Shown here one piece after another: positions 22,260-33,880 of a DNA stretch of 64,000 bases. The stretch is from Ceratothoa steindachneri. Taxonomy: Eukaryota; Arthropoda; Malacostraca; Isopoda; Cymothoidae. Both the position numbers and the translations under genes were made by a program. The stretch is taken from assembly GCA_963969495.1 (NCBI GenBank), contig OZ018331.1:149420779-149484778 (forward strand), read 5' to 3'. The notes under the pieces were generated by a model. That model had not been told where the DNA came from and did not search any database. It saw only the letters and a list, made by a program, of their open reading frames with translations. The stretch's first letter is position 1; the number at the start of each line of letters is the position of its first letter.

Positions 22260-23245
22260 AGCTATGCCAGTGTTCACAGTCGGCTCCAAATCTGAAGAGG
22301 AAAACAGTTCCATGCTTTCCCTCCGCTGTTTGACGCCAGCTCGACTTTTCTGGGCGCTGCATCTGTCTTCATGGCGGAGTAGGTCGCAATACACTGCTCG
22401 ATTTTAGATTATGCGTCGTGCAGAGTTCGGAAAAAAAAAATTGTGATTTTTATCCACTCAGAGCACACTGAATGCCCTCGAGGCATTGAAGTCTCTGCTC
22501 CCTTCCCCCCCCCCACGCATTGTTTGCTGTATCTATGACCCCACGGCTGTTGCTAGCCAGGAGAATGTTGAGATTGCGATTTGCTGGGTTCCTGGACACG
22601 TGAGGATTAGGGAAAATGAAGCCGCCAGAGATTCCGGTGAGTGCTGGGCAACTGTACCAGCATTTGCTCTATCCCACTTTGACTACATGGTAGGTATCGG
22701 GTGAATCCTTAGGACTGCATGGCAAAGCAGATGGGAGACGGCCTATAGGAATTTAAAATTAGATGCCATTGTACCTCAACCTTCCCCCCCCATCCCCTTG
22801 CCTCTAAGGCTTCAAGACGTTTATTGTGACTGAATCGGACACATCGGCATTTGATGGAGCCGCCCCTGCACCTTATGACTGCTTGGTTTCCTGGATTGTC
22901 CGGTACAATATACCAGTCGGGGGAGCTTTGCGCGCGATACCTGGCCCTGTGCCGGGACAAGCAAGGTCGCTACCGCTTGTCCTTGTACTCGGGGACGGGT
23001 TCCTGAACACCCCATTGTGGCATTATGCAGCTTTGAGAGGAATCGCGCCTCCTCCACTAGATTTATTAGTTGGTTGCATGTTCAAGCCCCTCATGTAGTG
23101 GATCTCCCTCAGGCGCCTGAGCATACTTTATTATTATTATTTTTTTGCGGTTCTTTTTGTTTAGCGGGTAAAACAGCCTCTCTCTAGATTAAATTAGTTT
23201 GTTCGGTGACTATGCCCTTGTTGGCAGTCATAAGAGGCGATCTCT
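22260..23245 (+). mobile_element. I-clade fragment C1: RNase H region to 3' end, decayed
   Basis: Degenerate matches to copy D RNase H (TGCATCTGTCTTCATGGCGGAG; AIEICWVPGHVRIRENEAA near 22560-22625) and to the C-terminal region (TACCGCTTGTCCTTGTACTCGG near 22970) run through to a degraded terminal block (GACTATGCCC..TTGGCAGTC near 23208-23230). No intact frame. Confidence 0.75.
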
Positions 23246-23514
23246 CCTAGAATTTAAAACAAAGAATCTTGTCACCATAAACACCTCTTACCCGAATGTG
23301 CCTCATTCTATCAACCGTCCACAAACACCAAGCATCTCTCTCAAGTTGTCCATTTGCACTGCTTTCACTTTCGTTCTTTCCTTCTCATCCATACCATTCT
23401 CCCTTTTCCATACCCCAATGTTGGTACCAACATACTCTCAATTCCATATCCCAACATTGGCACTAACCAACTTACTTTCAATCCCATACCTCAATGTTGG
23501 CTCCAACATACTGT

Positions 23515-23631
23515 AGCAGATGGTCCCGTGGAAACAACCCATCTCAAGGGTTTGTTCACTCGCTCGTTGAGCCGCCTGCTAGATCGGAAGGAGGCTCAAG
23601 GAAACGTGAACACTCAATTTACTTTATTAAA

Positions 23632-23664
<33 letters not shown>

Positions 23665-23890
23665 CGTGTATCACCTAACACAATCCCAGAAAATATATAC
23701 AAAATAATCAAGAAGAAAATGCAAATAATACAAACTAAAGTAATAATATTAATCGCATAAAAAAACGCATTAAAGCAATAGATACAATGGTGTGCACACG
23801 ACCTCGCGAACGAGAAGCAAATCTGGTTTGAGCCCAACCACAACTACCAGCTGCCTCGACTTTGTGGCCACTAATTTGCCCCGGTGCGGT
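23515..23890 (-). repeat. Candidate diverged LTR-like segment
   Basis: It begins TGTAGCAG, similar to the TGTAGCGG start at 8204. It has a comparable order of a GC-rich start, an AT-rich middle with microsatellite and a Lys-like AAT-rich part, and on the minus strand an AATAAA near 23626. No matching end or target duplication was found, so this is tentative. Confidence 0.25.
23630..23666. repeat. (TA)n(TG)n compound microsatellite
   Basis: A short TA run passes directly into a TG run. Confidence 0.9.
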
Positions 23891-24330
23891 CTTTTTAACG
23901 TTCTCGCGCGTTTATAATGACTGCGTTGTGGCCCAGACTGTTCGGCACATTCTTGTTGAATGTCCCAATCTGGGTAATCTTGGCGCACGTTACCTGTTCT
24001 GGTACCGAGGCGAGCGGGTTCGCTACCGCTGGTCCCTTGTACTCGTGACTGGTTCTGGACACCGACTTGCGGACTATACAACTTCCTCCTCCACTTTATT
24101 TGACTCTTGTGGGTAGCATGTTCTTGCGCCGGGGGTGAGGCGGGCCTACCCCCGACGCTGGAGCGCGCTTCCTTCATGTTACCTTTTTCCTTAGTTTTAT
24201 TTTAGGCCTATGATCTTTTTATCCTTGTTATTTTTTTTTAACATGGCCTAATCATAGGCTGTGTTGTGAGTACGGCGCCTTATGCCCAAGTAGGTAGTCG
24301 GCAGAAGGGCTCCTAAAATTTATTTTTAAA
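23890..24330 (+). mobile_element. I-clade fragment C2: extreme 3' end
   Basis: It starts inside the C-terminal finger (GACTGCGTTGTGGCCCAGAC, frame reading NDCVVAQTVRHILVECPNLG) and runs through the 3' UTR to a palindrome GGCCTA-ATCA-TAGGCT (24245-24260), the terminal block CTTATGCCCAAGTAGG.. and an A-rich tail. It is 5'-truncated and distinct from fragment C1, which already has its own 3' end. Confidence 0.82.
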
Positions 24331-24962
24331 AAATCGCATGTTTATAATGCATCCTCTCTCTCTCTCCTTGAGTGTCGAGGCGGAGGGGGACGGGGTGCTG
24401 GCGACTGGCTGGATCCGTCTCGTCCTCGTGTTCTCGCTAATGACGGAGCAGGGAGAAAGACAGCCGAGGTCCCTAAATCGCGCCACACTCCCCCAACTCC
24501 TTCCTTACTCCGAAATGAGAGCAATCAGTGGTACATTATGAGCTGGAAAGAGGGAAAAATAAATTGCGTCCTGCTCGCTCCTTGGTGGTGTTACATATCT
24601 TCCCTCCCTTATATACATACACACATTTCATACACATCTGGCTTTCTGTCCAGCTCCACTTGTCATCATGCACTCGAAACCAAAAATGTCCAGATTTACA
24701 AAACTTTTAGATTTCTGTCAACCTCTTAATCGAACTTCTGTAGGGGAGAGAAAGAAAATCAGTCTTTGGAGGAGGACGGGGGTCCAACACTGCTTCCAGG
24801 CAGCTTTGTCCTCCATCCTCCACCGAAACCTAATATAATCTTCCTAATATATCATGCATCTTCCAAAGACTTTCCGACCCATTAACACCTTGTACCTTTT
24901 AATCTGCTTCCTAAGTACAATGAATGTCTCCTAGATACTTAAGGTTATTCCTCGTATTCTAG

Positions 24963-25146
24963 GTCACGATGGCTGTGTTCGTGATGGTGGCTCGTGATCC
25001 TTTGAATCAAAAGTCCGCTGTGATTAATCCACTCGCGTGTGAAAGTGAGGAAGAACGGAGGATTTACCACCAAGGGGAAGTGAACAAACTCTCCAGGAAA
25101 TTGATCAAGGAAGAGTCCTTGTTCGTGGCACCGCCCAGTGAAACGG
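24963..25146 (+). CDS. ACOT9: ACOT9-like exon a (first hot-dog end and linker)
   Basis: An acceptor TATTCTAG precedes 24963 and a donor GTCAGT follows 25146. The 184 bp translate without stops to ..VFVMVARDPLNQKS, INPLACESEEERRIYHQGEVNK and SLFVAPPSET, matching the FVMVARD..NPL..EEE..QGE.NK region of animal acyl-CoA thioesterase 9. ACOT9 is a mitochondrial double hot-dog enzyme that hydrolyses acyl-CoAs to fatty acid and CoA. The exon leaves one base (g), which joins AG of the next exon to give GAG. Earlier exons were not found and probably lie upstream of the window. Confidence 0.85.
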
Positions 25147-25414
25147 GTCAGTTTCTCTCCTCGGGTCGTTCATTACGGAAGAGGTCGATTCGCTGTCGGG
25201 TCACACTCGTGTTGGAGGAGTCCACTAATGGGTGTTGGTGGGAGGGGCATGATAAAGATGAGGTAGTTCAGTAAGGTCCTCGTTATAGGCTCCTCCCGAA
25301 TCCATTAATTTTTAATTTAATTTCATTTTGGAGAAATTGTGTTTTTTTGTGTGCTTATAAAACACCATTTAACCTAACAACCTGACCTCACGTAACCTAA
25401 CCTAACCTCCTTGG

Positions 25415-25700
25415 AAGGTAACTTTTTCCATAATAGACGAAATCCGAGCCACTGCTCGCAAAAGTCACACCATCCTCCACAAAGCTCAAAACTCCAAATG
25501 CCCACCACACCGAAGTACTCATGACCCCCCACCCCCTCCTACCACTCATAAAAAATTTCACACACTACACAGGAAACCATCCAATCTTTGAGGCCAATTG
25601 TCCTCAACCCCACCTTCCCAGATTTCATTCCAAACCGAAAAGCCCTCTTACATCACAAATGGGTCACCCTGGCAAGGCTAAGATGCATTCATTTTTCCTG
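25415..25700 (+). mobile_element. Jockey-type non-LTR C-terminal fragment
   Basis: Weak frames read TARKSHTILHKAQNSKCP and then HHKWVTLARLRC, the latter resembling the (V)TLARLRCG motif that jockey-group ORF2 proteins carry near their C-terminus. Frames are broken. It lies inside an ACOT9 intron. Confidence 0.45.
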
Positions 25701-25769
25701 CGAAGGTTTATTTGTGCTATACCTGTTTATGCTTCTGTTGGGCACTTTTGAGTTAGTAGTGAAATCAGA

Positions 25770-25925
25770 TAATAACACCCATTGAACCCTCTCTTGACAC
25801 CAATTAAACCCTCCCTTAACACCTATTGAACCCTCCCATAAAACCCATGACCCTTTCCGTAACACCCATTTAACTCTCCCCCCAAAGCCATTAAACCCTC
25901 CCATAACATCCATTGAGCCTTCTCG
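25770..25925 (+). repeat. Minisatellite, about 24-bp unit
   Basis: Imperfect repeats of the form ACACCCATTGAACCCTCCCAT occur about six times in tandem, with considerable drift. Confidence 0.8.
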
Positions 25926-25934
25926 CAACTCCTC

Positions 25935-26215
25935 TCGACTTCCCGCAGACCCTCTTCGACATCGCTTTAGACCTTTCCCCTCATCCTTGGAACCCCGCCC
26001 CCTCAGACCCTCCTCGACATCGCCTTAGACATTTTCCCCTCCCCCCTCAGACCTTCCTCGACATCGCCTTAGACCTTTTCCCTCCTCCTTGGGTCCCCGC
26101 CCCCCTCAGACCCTTCTTGACATCGTCTTAGACCTTTCCCCTTCTCCTTGGACCCCGCCCCCCTTCAGATCCTCCTCAATATCGCCTTAGACCTTTCCCC
26201 TCCCCCTGTCCCTTC
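25935..26215 (+). repeat. Minisatellite, about 58-bp unit
   Basis: About 4.5 copies of a pyrimidine-rich unit begin CAGACCCTCCTCGACATCGC, continue CTTAGACCTTTCCCCTCC and end CTTGGACCCCGCCCCCCT. One copy is shortened to about 48 bp. It directly follows the 24-bp minisatellite. Confidence 0.85.
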
Positions 26216-26339
26216 ACACTAACCCTCCCGGCTGAGTGGGACCCACCAACTTGCGTCACGATCCTCTACACAAACCATCATGACCTTAAAGTGAGCCACT
26301 TCAGTGTTAAAGGTTGACAAATAAATAGACTGGTTACTA

Positions 26340-26595
26340 TTACTACTCTGTTGTGGTATCTCTTTCCTGAACGAGATCCCTCTGAATGGATAATGAAATT
26401 CACGATCGGAATAACAGTCGTTGATGAGCCCGGAAGGTACCAAAGGCTGGTCGTCGGTGAGGATGGGGGGATTTCTGGGTGGTATTGTATTTTGGGGCAC
26501 CAACCAGCGAATCGCTTCACACGGGTTGTTGGGGTGAGGGCACGAGTTGAGCATCGGGGGTATGTGGATGTAAGTACCTCATCGACAGGGACCCT
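26340..26595 (-). mobile_element. SINE tail, same family as 45030-45515
   Basis: On the minus strand it shares ATCCACATACC..CTGATGCT.AAC, a GGTGCC/GGTGTC-AAAA block, a GACCAGCC.TTGGT block and the end GTGAATTTCATTATC..GGATC with the copy at 45030-45245. The tRNA-like head is absent. The head position is taken by the 100-bp module at 26596-26695. Confidence 0.65.
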
Positions 26596-26695
26596 GTAAG
26601 GGGCGCGGCGATTTGCCATCCTGGCCGCCGTGCTGACAGGATCCAGCGCTCGGTCCGGCCCCAGCCTAGCCTCTCTTCCTTCCTTCAGATAGCCC
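26596..26695 (-). repeat. 100-bp dispersed module (also at 34355-34449)
   Basis: The + strand sequence GGGGCGCGGCGATTTGCCATCCTGGCCGCCGTGCT.. through CCTCTCTTCCTTCCTTC occurs here and at 34355-34449 with a few mismatches. Here it adjoins a SINE tail; at 34355 it stands alone. It could be an alternative SINE head. Confidence 0.75.
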
Positions 26696-27186
26696 GATTT
26701 CTCCCCTACCTCGTCGATTTTCATACAACCTCTCCCACAACTTTCTCTGGTCAGCCTCTAATTTCACAGGGTAGATACTGACCTTCTCCTCAAGCCAACC
26801 ACCCCGGATCGGGGCTGAGGGGGGAGGGGACATTGTTCCCTAACCCCTGAGCTCCGGTTCGGGATGGAGGTTTTTTAACAACCTGCTTCATCCCCACCCA
26901 TACCTTCCTCACATCCCTTTCCCTCTCCTCTTCACATTCTATCAATTTTACGCCGTGTCCAAGGTGGAGCCGCCATGCCGATGGACTGCCAGGCCACCAG
27001 GCGGGATTTTTGGTCCCGAATGGCGGCGTCTGGCTCTGCCGGGCCTGTAAGCACCTCTTGCAGTGCGGGCTACTGCAAGAGGTGGTGAGCGATTGCGTCC
27101 CGTAAAACAAAGAGGGTCACCATGCCCAATGATGCAAAACAAATACATCTCCCCTTAATTCCCCCTAAAACAACGGAGCCGCCCTC

Positions 27187-29359
27187 GTGCAGCTCCACAG
27201 AAAAGATGGAGGTCCCCCCCCCCCTGTGCTTGCGCAGGGGACCCTCCATACCTCTTTAACCGGAGAGGAGGCTTACTCCTCTCCTACGCCTACGGGTGTA
27301 GGGGACTCCCCCTCACCCTCTTCTCTGGAGGTGCTTTCGGGCACCTCCCTATCTCCAGCGGCAGTCCCTCCTTTGCTTTCTAAGGGGACTGCCAAGAAAG
27401 CCAGCAGGCAGCCCATTGCTGACCGCCCCTCGTGCAAGCGGCTCGGTAGGGCAAAGAGAGGGAAGCCAGGCCCCTTCGGTCGCTTCCCTCAAAAGACCTG
27501 CTGGCAAGAATCTTAAACCTTGCCGGGGTCAAGGCCTGTGCCTTCCCACAAAAGACTGGTGAAGCTGCCAAGGGGACCTGCGATGTCCTGGGAGGGGATG
27601 GCCAACTGGAAGCCCCTCCTGTGATACACATGGTCCTTGATAAAACCCAGCCTCAGAGGGTAGGGCCTTCCATGGGGGGGAATCTGGGCTCGGCGCCAAG
27701 CACCGAACCTGAATCCGCCCCTATGCAAGGTCCTCCTCAAACGGCTGGGGCCTCCGAGGCAGCACAAGGAGGGGAAGGATCTCCTCTGGGCGGTGCCCCT
27801 GCGACCACCAGGACCTTCTCCATTTCCGAGAAGGACCTGGCTGAGGCCGGTCCATCTGGCCTAGGGGCTTCTGTCGGCGGAGGAGAGAAGCGGGTTCATG
27901 CCCCGCCCTCCTCTCCTAAAAAGAAGAAAAAGACAAGAAAGACTAAGAAGACTCGGGGCTTCTCTCCATCCGCGGGGGCTGTGGGGACGGATGGGTCTGC
28001 TGCCACTTTGGCAAGCGACCAGGCCAAGACCGGCACATCCGGCCCCTCTGCCCCCCCCGGGGTACGGAGCTCCTGACTATGACAAAGACGAAAAGTGCAC
28101 AGGGCGGAGCCTCGATGACATCAGGGCCCCTGATTCAGAGGTTACCTGGCATTTTCGAGCCCGCTGGCTGCAAACGCTTCCTCGTTATTCGCTCCACTGA
28201 TGGTACCATGTTGTCCAAGGGCAACATGATCCATTAGAGGAGAGGATTAGCTAGTGCAATTGGTAGAGAGCCGAAGGTGACCCGTTTCTCGGACGGGAGC
28301 CTTCTGGCGAATCCCGCCGAGGCGGCCAAGATAAGTGCTCTTCGGACACTTCATGGCACCCCGGTGAGTGTGACGCCGCACTCTACCATGAACTTTGTGA
28401 AAGGAGTAGTTTATGCGAGGGAACTCGTTGACTACTCCATTGAGGACATCACCCTAGAGCTGGCCGACCATGGGGCGGTCAAGGTTGAACGTGTGATGAG
28501 AAAACAGGCAGGGGCCTCGAGACCCACCCCTACACTCTTCGTCACGTTCGACTGTGACAAGCTTCCTGAGTCGGTGCGTGCCGGTTGGTACCGCTACCGC
28601 GTTAAGGCATTCGTGCCACTGCCGCGGCGGTGCTATTACTGTCACCGCTTCGGCCATACGAATCGCTCATGTAGACGTGCAAATTTGGGGTCACCCGAAG
28701 TCTGTGTAAATTGCTCCAATGTCGCACACGATAAGTCCAAATCGTGTGTGGCCAAGTGTGTCAATTGCGGAGAGCCGCACCCTGCTTCTTCGAAGCAATG
28801 TGGTGCATATCTCCTGGAGAAAGAAATCCTGGCCGTTCAGGCCCAGGATAGACTCTCATTCCGCGAGACAAAGGACTTGGTCCTGGCGCGCCCGGCTCTG
28901 CCGTGGACGTCATATGCCTCAATAGTTAGAAAGACACCCTCTGCTCCTGGCTCATCCAGGCCAACGAGCATGGTTGTTTACGCGCTCATTCGGAGATCTT
29001 CTGCGGGCTCTACCCAACCCGGGCGCTCCCCTGGTAAAGCTGGCGGCAAAAAGGGTTCATACCCTGCCCCGGCTAAAACCAGGGCTCACCCGTCTTCCCC
29101 CAGCGTGACCGTTTCCCGTAAGGCGAAACGGCCACGTGCCTCCACCGAGTCGTTAGACTCACAGGAGGCAACACCCCTGAAGATGGTTGCTAGGCCATCT
29201 TCCGGGGTTCCTAAAGCTGTCCCCCGAAAGGAGGACAGCAACAAAGGAGCTTTGGCCCCTTCGCCCATGCCCCGAGGTGGAGCGAGTGGCTCGGAGACGT
29301 TGGTTCCTCGAAAAGAGGGAGGAAAAGACTCGCATGGCGAGCCCAACCTCCCCCAATAA
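27187..29359 (+). pseudogene. ORF1 (gag-like) of copy D, frameshifted
   Basis: The Pro/Ser-rich N-terminal part (27187-27516), a Lys-rich middle (27621-28076, with SPKKKKKTRKTKK) and the core (28277-29359) are open but in different frames. The core has FSDGSLLANPAEAAKISAL, STMNFVKGVVYARELVDYS and three knuckle-like motifs: CYYCHRFGHTNRSC, CVNCSNVAHDKSKSC (Ala for the usual Gly) and CVNCGEPHPASSKQC. A basic Ser/Pro-rich tail follows. It overlaps the start of the ORF2 region. Confidence 0.85.
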
Positions 29360-29489
29360 GTCCTCGAAGGTTACAGCGCCTTCAGCGCTTTGTCCGGCCA
29401 ACAGCGCCCGGGGTTCTGCCCCCGGGAAGCGTGCGGCTATTCCCGTGAGGATCTTCAGTTCGAGGAGGGCCCCCCGCATCTCCTCTGAG

Positions 29490-32400
29490 CTAGGCCTGGA
29501 GGGCATATTCCTTCAATGGAATTGCCGTGGACTCCGGGCCAACTGGGAGGAGTTGCGGAGGCTCGTCTCATCCCGTTCCCCGTTAGCTATCGTTTTGCAG
29601 GAGACCATGCTAGGCGCGTGCCCCCTGCCCGCCATTCCGGGGTATAAGGGTCTTGCGACCCCACCACCGCGGGATGACCGGGCTGGGAGATGCGCGGTTT
29701 ACACCCGGCATGATGTCTCCGTTCTTCCTTTCTCTTTAGATACCTCCTTTCAGGCAGTGGCTGTGCAGCTGCATCTGGATAGGAGGTATACTCTGACTTC
29801 TGCGTACATTCCACCGTCAGCTGACTTCGACGCGGGGGACTTCCGCCGCGTCGTGGCACGGTAGCCGAGGCCCTTTCTCTTGCTTGGAGATCTGAACGGC
29901 AGGCATCCTCTCTGGGGAGATTGATTACTCCATAAATCCCAGGGGACAAGTCCTTGCCGATCTGATTGAAGAGCTTGAGATGGGTGTCCTAAACGTGGAT
30001 GAGTTTACGCATCACTGTCCGAGAACCGCTTCATTTTCTTGCCTCGACCTATCTTTGTGCTCTTCGGATGCACAGCTGATTTTGATTGGGAGGTGGTCGA
30101 TGACCTCCATAGTAGTGATCACTTTCCCATTCAAATATCATTTTTAGGGCAACTGCCGCCTGAGAGCGTACCTCGGTGGTGCTTGGTGCAGGCGCGGTGG
30201 CCTGCATTTCAGGAAATAACTGAATTCTCTATCTCAGTCGAGGAGTTTAGGTCGATAGATGAGGCCGTTGAGATCTTCTCCGGGCCCCTCATCGCCGTGG
30301 GCCTGACTACTATTCCTAAGACGTCTAGCCGTTTTGCACGCCGACCACTCCCATGGTGGTCGGCCGAGTGTGAGACGGCCCTCAAACAGAAGCATTATGC
30401 CTACATGCGCTATAAGTGCCGCCCGAACGATTTCACTGTCGGTCAATTTCGTCGGGCTAGGGCTAGGTTCCGGTATATTTCGAAGCACGCCCGCCGCTCT
30501 TCTTGGCGGGCATACGTGTCTTCACTTAACGGGAAGACCCCTTTAGCTAAGGTGTGAAGCGAGTCAAAAGGATTCGGGGCAAGTTCTCGCAGGACCCCCC
30601 TCCCGTTCTCCAGAAGAATGGGACCGCAATCTCGGACCCCGCGTCCGTGGCGGAATCCTTAGCGACCGCTTTTTCCGCATTCTCTAGCCGTGATGCTGCT
30701 CCGCCAGCATTCAATGCACGTCGTGATGTCGCCGAAGGCCGCCGGCTGGACTTTACCTCCAGAGGCTGAGAACCCTTCAACGACAAGTTTACTGTGAGTG
30801 AGTTGCGTTCCGCTCTCGCTTCGTGCGCGGACACCGCCCATGGTCCGGACGATGTTCCGTACGCCATGCTTCGACACCTGGGTGAGCGAGGCATGGCCTT
30901 TCTGTTAGATTTGTTCAACAGGATCTGGGTGGAAGGTCTTCTCCCAGACTCCTGGCGAATCGCTACTGTGCTCGCCTTTCGCAAGCCGGGGAGAGATCAC
31001 TCTACTCCGACCGGTTTCCGCCCAATGTCTCTAACCTCTTGCGTGTGCAAGTTGATGGAGAAATTGGTAAATGTTAGATTAGCCTATTTCCTGGACAGCG
31101 GAGGCCATCTGTCTTCTGCACAGTGCGGCTTCCGTAAGTTCCACTCCACGTCGGATGCTCTGCTCCGACTGGAAAATGCCGTCTGCGAGGCTTTCCTTCG
31201 TAGACAGCACTATGCCACAGTGTTTTTTGATCTGGAGAAGGCCTATTATACCGCATGGCGATATGGTATCATGGAGACTCTCCACACGATGGGGGCGAGG
31301 GGACGCCTCCCAATGTTTATATCTGAATTTTTGCGAGATCGTCGATTCCGCGTACGGGTGGGGGGAGCTCTCTCTGGCCCAAAGGAGCAGGAAGAGGGTG
31401 TCCCGCAGGGAAGTGTCCTCAGTGTCACACTCTTTGCACTGAGCATCAACGGCATCACCTCGGTGCTACCGGAACATGTTCTCGCTACGCTCTACGTGGA
31501 CGACCTTTCGATCTCTTTTGGCGCGGCCCAGATGCCAACTCTGGAGCGTCGACTCCAACAGGCATTGAACCGCGTCTCTCGCTATGTCGAAGCGCACAGG
31601 TTTCGGTTTTCTTTGGCCAAGACTAAGGTGGTGCACTTCTGCCGCCATCCACGGCTTTACCCCGACCCAGATTTGTTTCTCAATGGGGTGCGCCTGGATG
31701 CGGTTGGCTCATATTCGCAGCCTTAGGGTCTCTTGTACCCGCGCCATGGACATTCTCCGTTCCGTGACGTTCAGCGCTTGGGGCGCTGATAGGGCTACTG
31801 CCTTACTTTTTTATCGATCCTTTGTTCGCTCGAAGCTCGACTACGGATGCGAGTTTTATGCATCCGCAGCCGAGCGTTTATTACGGAAGGTGGATTCGAT
31901 CCACCACACCGGCCTTCGCCTTGCGACCGGTGCCTTCCGCACTTCCCTCATTGAGAGCCTGTTGGTCGATGCTGGGGAGATGCCACTCGCTCTGCGCCGC
32001 GTGCAGTGCATCACTCGCCTGTACGCGCGAGCCCGTCGCCTCTCTCAGTCGCCAATAGCTTTCACTGCATCCGCAGCTGATCTCGATGGTGCCTATGCCG
32101 CCGAGAGACGCCAGTCATACCCTAAGCCCTTTGGGTTTAGAGCCAGGAAACTCCTTCGAGATGTAGATATAGCTCTCGGGCCGGTGGTGCCCCTGGTTCT
32201 GCCCAGGACGCCACCCTGGAGGGTACCACATTTGGCTATATGTCGCCACGTCTCTGCTCCCAAAGCTTGTACTGCGCCGGGAGTATTGCGTTCGACCTTT
32301 TTGGAGCACACATCGTGTCACGCTGGTACCGTGCCAGTGTATACGGATGGCTCCAAGTCCCAAGAGGCGGTCGGCTTCCACGCCGTATCCCCTCTGTTTG

Positions 32401-33161
32401 AAGTCAGCGGGGCTCTACCAGGCGCTGCGTCTGTCTTCACGGCCGAGCTGGTGGCAATACACCACTCGGTAAGGGAGATTACGCGACGTGCCCGGTTCGG
32501 AGACCGGATTGTGATCTATAGCGACTCACAAAGCGCCCTGAGTGCTCTCGGGGCATTGGAATCTCCGCATCCCCTGGTTCGCGAAATCCGTGACGCCACG
32601 GTTTTGGCGAGCCGGGCAGATGTCGAGATTATCTTCTGTTGGGTTCCTGGACATGTAGGAATTGCGGGCAATGAGCGCGCCAAAGAGTTCGCGAGGACTC
32701 TGCGACCGGACCAGCGTTTCGCTCTTCCTCACACTGACTACATGGCAGGAATATGGGCAGCTCTTCGGACTGCTTGGCAAAGAAGATGGGAGACGGTCGA
32801 AGGGAGCTTAAAGTTGCGTGCCATTGCGCCGCGACTGTTCCCATGGACCTATCCCCCAATGCCGCGGCGGCTTCAGGTTGCTTTCTGTCTTCTCCGAATC
32901 GGGCACACTCGTGTGACGCATCGCTATTTGATGGAGCGCTCTCCTGCGCCCTATTGCAACGACTGCGTCGTCCCCCAGACTGTTCGGCACATTCTTGTCG
33001 AATGTCCCAGTCTGGGTGATCTTCGCACACGACACCTGTCCCGGTACCGGGATGGGTGGGGTCGCTACCGCCTTTCCCTTGTACTCGGGACGAGTGCGTG
33101 CACTTTGACTGGTGGACTTATTGACTTTTGGGGGGAGGCCGGCCTTCTCCCTTTCATTTAA
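29490..33161 (+). pseudogene. ORF2 of copy D: AP endonuclease, RT, RNase H, C-terminal finger
   Basis: The endonuclease starts at IFLQWNCRGL (29505). A TAG at 29862 replaces a leucine codon (TTG in copy B), and extra bases near 29915 shift the frame before GDLNGRHPLW..SDHFPI. RT (about 30790-31720) has PMSLTSCVCKLMEK, FFDLEKAY, GVPQGSVLSVTLF and YVDD. A deletion of about 57 bp near 31705 occurs relative to copy B. The frame 31584-33161 is open and carries RNase H (YTDGSKS, TAELVAIHHS, YSDSQSAL, WVPGHVGIAGNE) and the CNDC..H..C finger. RNase H here would remove the RNA template strand during target-primed reverse transcription. Confidence 0.88.
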
Positions 33162-33248
33162 CCAGGTTTAATTGTTTTTGTTGTTTTTGTGATTGCTTTG
33201 TTATTGTTATTTCTTTTTATTGTAGTTTCCTGTTCAATTTTTTAAAGT

Positions 33249-33319
33249 AGCCTAGAACTAGGCTGTTTGTTTACGGCAACTTATGCCTAAGTCGGCAGTC
33301 GTCAGATAGCCCCTTAATT
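33249..33319 (+). promoter_or_regulatory. Conserved 3'-terminal RNA structure of the I-clade family
   Basis: The 16-nt palindrome is followed about 15 nt later by the block ACTTATGCC.AAGT.GGCAGTCG.CAGAT, then the A-tail. The same two-part 3' end occurs in copies A (10123), B (16597) and C2 (24245), and in damaged form at 40545, 53000 and 61112. The six-base stem AGCCTA/TAGGCT is constant while the four-base loop differs (GTTC, GTAG, GAAC, ATCA). It is a likely recognition site for the element's own RT. Confidence 0.7.
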
Positions 33320-33379
33320 AAAAAAAAAAAAAAAATCATCAACAGGGATACAGAACAGAAAATGGTTATGTTGTAGTGT

Positions 33380-33880
33380 GAAGACGGGAAGGAAAGTGAT
33401 AGGGGGTCTGATTGGCACCACCAGCATGGCACCCAACCATAGCCAAATATCCCAGTATGCACATGCGGCACACCTACATGCTGAAACAAAAATGCTCCCA
33501 ATCAAAATACACCTAGTTATGATTGGGACCCAATACTTCAGCAGAGCACTGAACAATGAACCCCTCCCACACACTTAATAAACCAATCAGAGAAATCACT
33601 ACATAGAACACACCGAGTAATCCTATCTCAACTCGGTCAGGCCAATCCACTATACTACAACATTACAAACACAGAATAAACCTTGCCCAAATACCAACAT
33701 GGACCAAATGCCACCAAAGCCCAAACAATATCAAACAAATACTCATAGACTGCCCAAACCTCACACAATCATGCACTACACACATCTCATCTCGTAGGGA
33801 GCTTGAATGCCCATTCAATACCTATCCAAGTAAAGAAAAGAGGTGTAAGGAGAGGGGAAAAGAAACGGGATAAATTCAGA
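33380..33880 (+). mobile_element. Jockey-type non-LTR C-terminal fragment
   Basis: Shifted frames give AVILSQLGQ-like sequence, then IPTWTKCHQSPNNIKQILIDCPNL and TTHISSRRELECP. The C-x2-C..H/Q..C pattern followed by short tail residues is the C-terminal finger of jockey-group ORF2. It directly follows copy D. Confidence 0.55.

Larger units (their letters stand above)
26718..33335 (+). mobile_element. I-clade non-LTR retrotransposon copy D, near full length
   Basis: The best-preserved member of the family in the window. It has the same 5' UTR as copy B, ORF1 with three zinc knuckles, then AP endonuclease, RT with an intact YVDD, RNase H, a C-terminal finger, a 3' UTR with palindrome AGCCTA-GAAC-TAGGCT (33249-33264) and an A-run at 33320-33335. 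EN-RT-RNase H order, gag knuckles and RT motifs point to the I/Nimb group. It lies in sense orientation in the ACOT9 intron between exons a and b. Stops and frameshifts disable both ORFs. Confidence 0.92.

Noticed and set aside
33271..33574. A small membrane-protein-like frame on the minus strand
   Set aside because: The hydrophobic run is the complement of an A-tail and jockey-type sequence.
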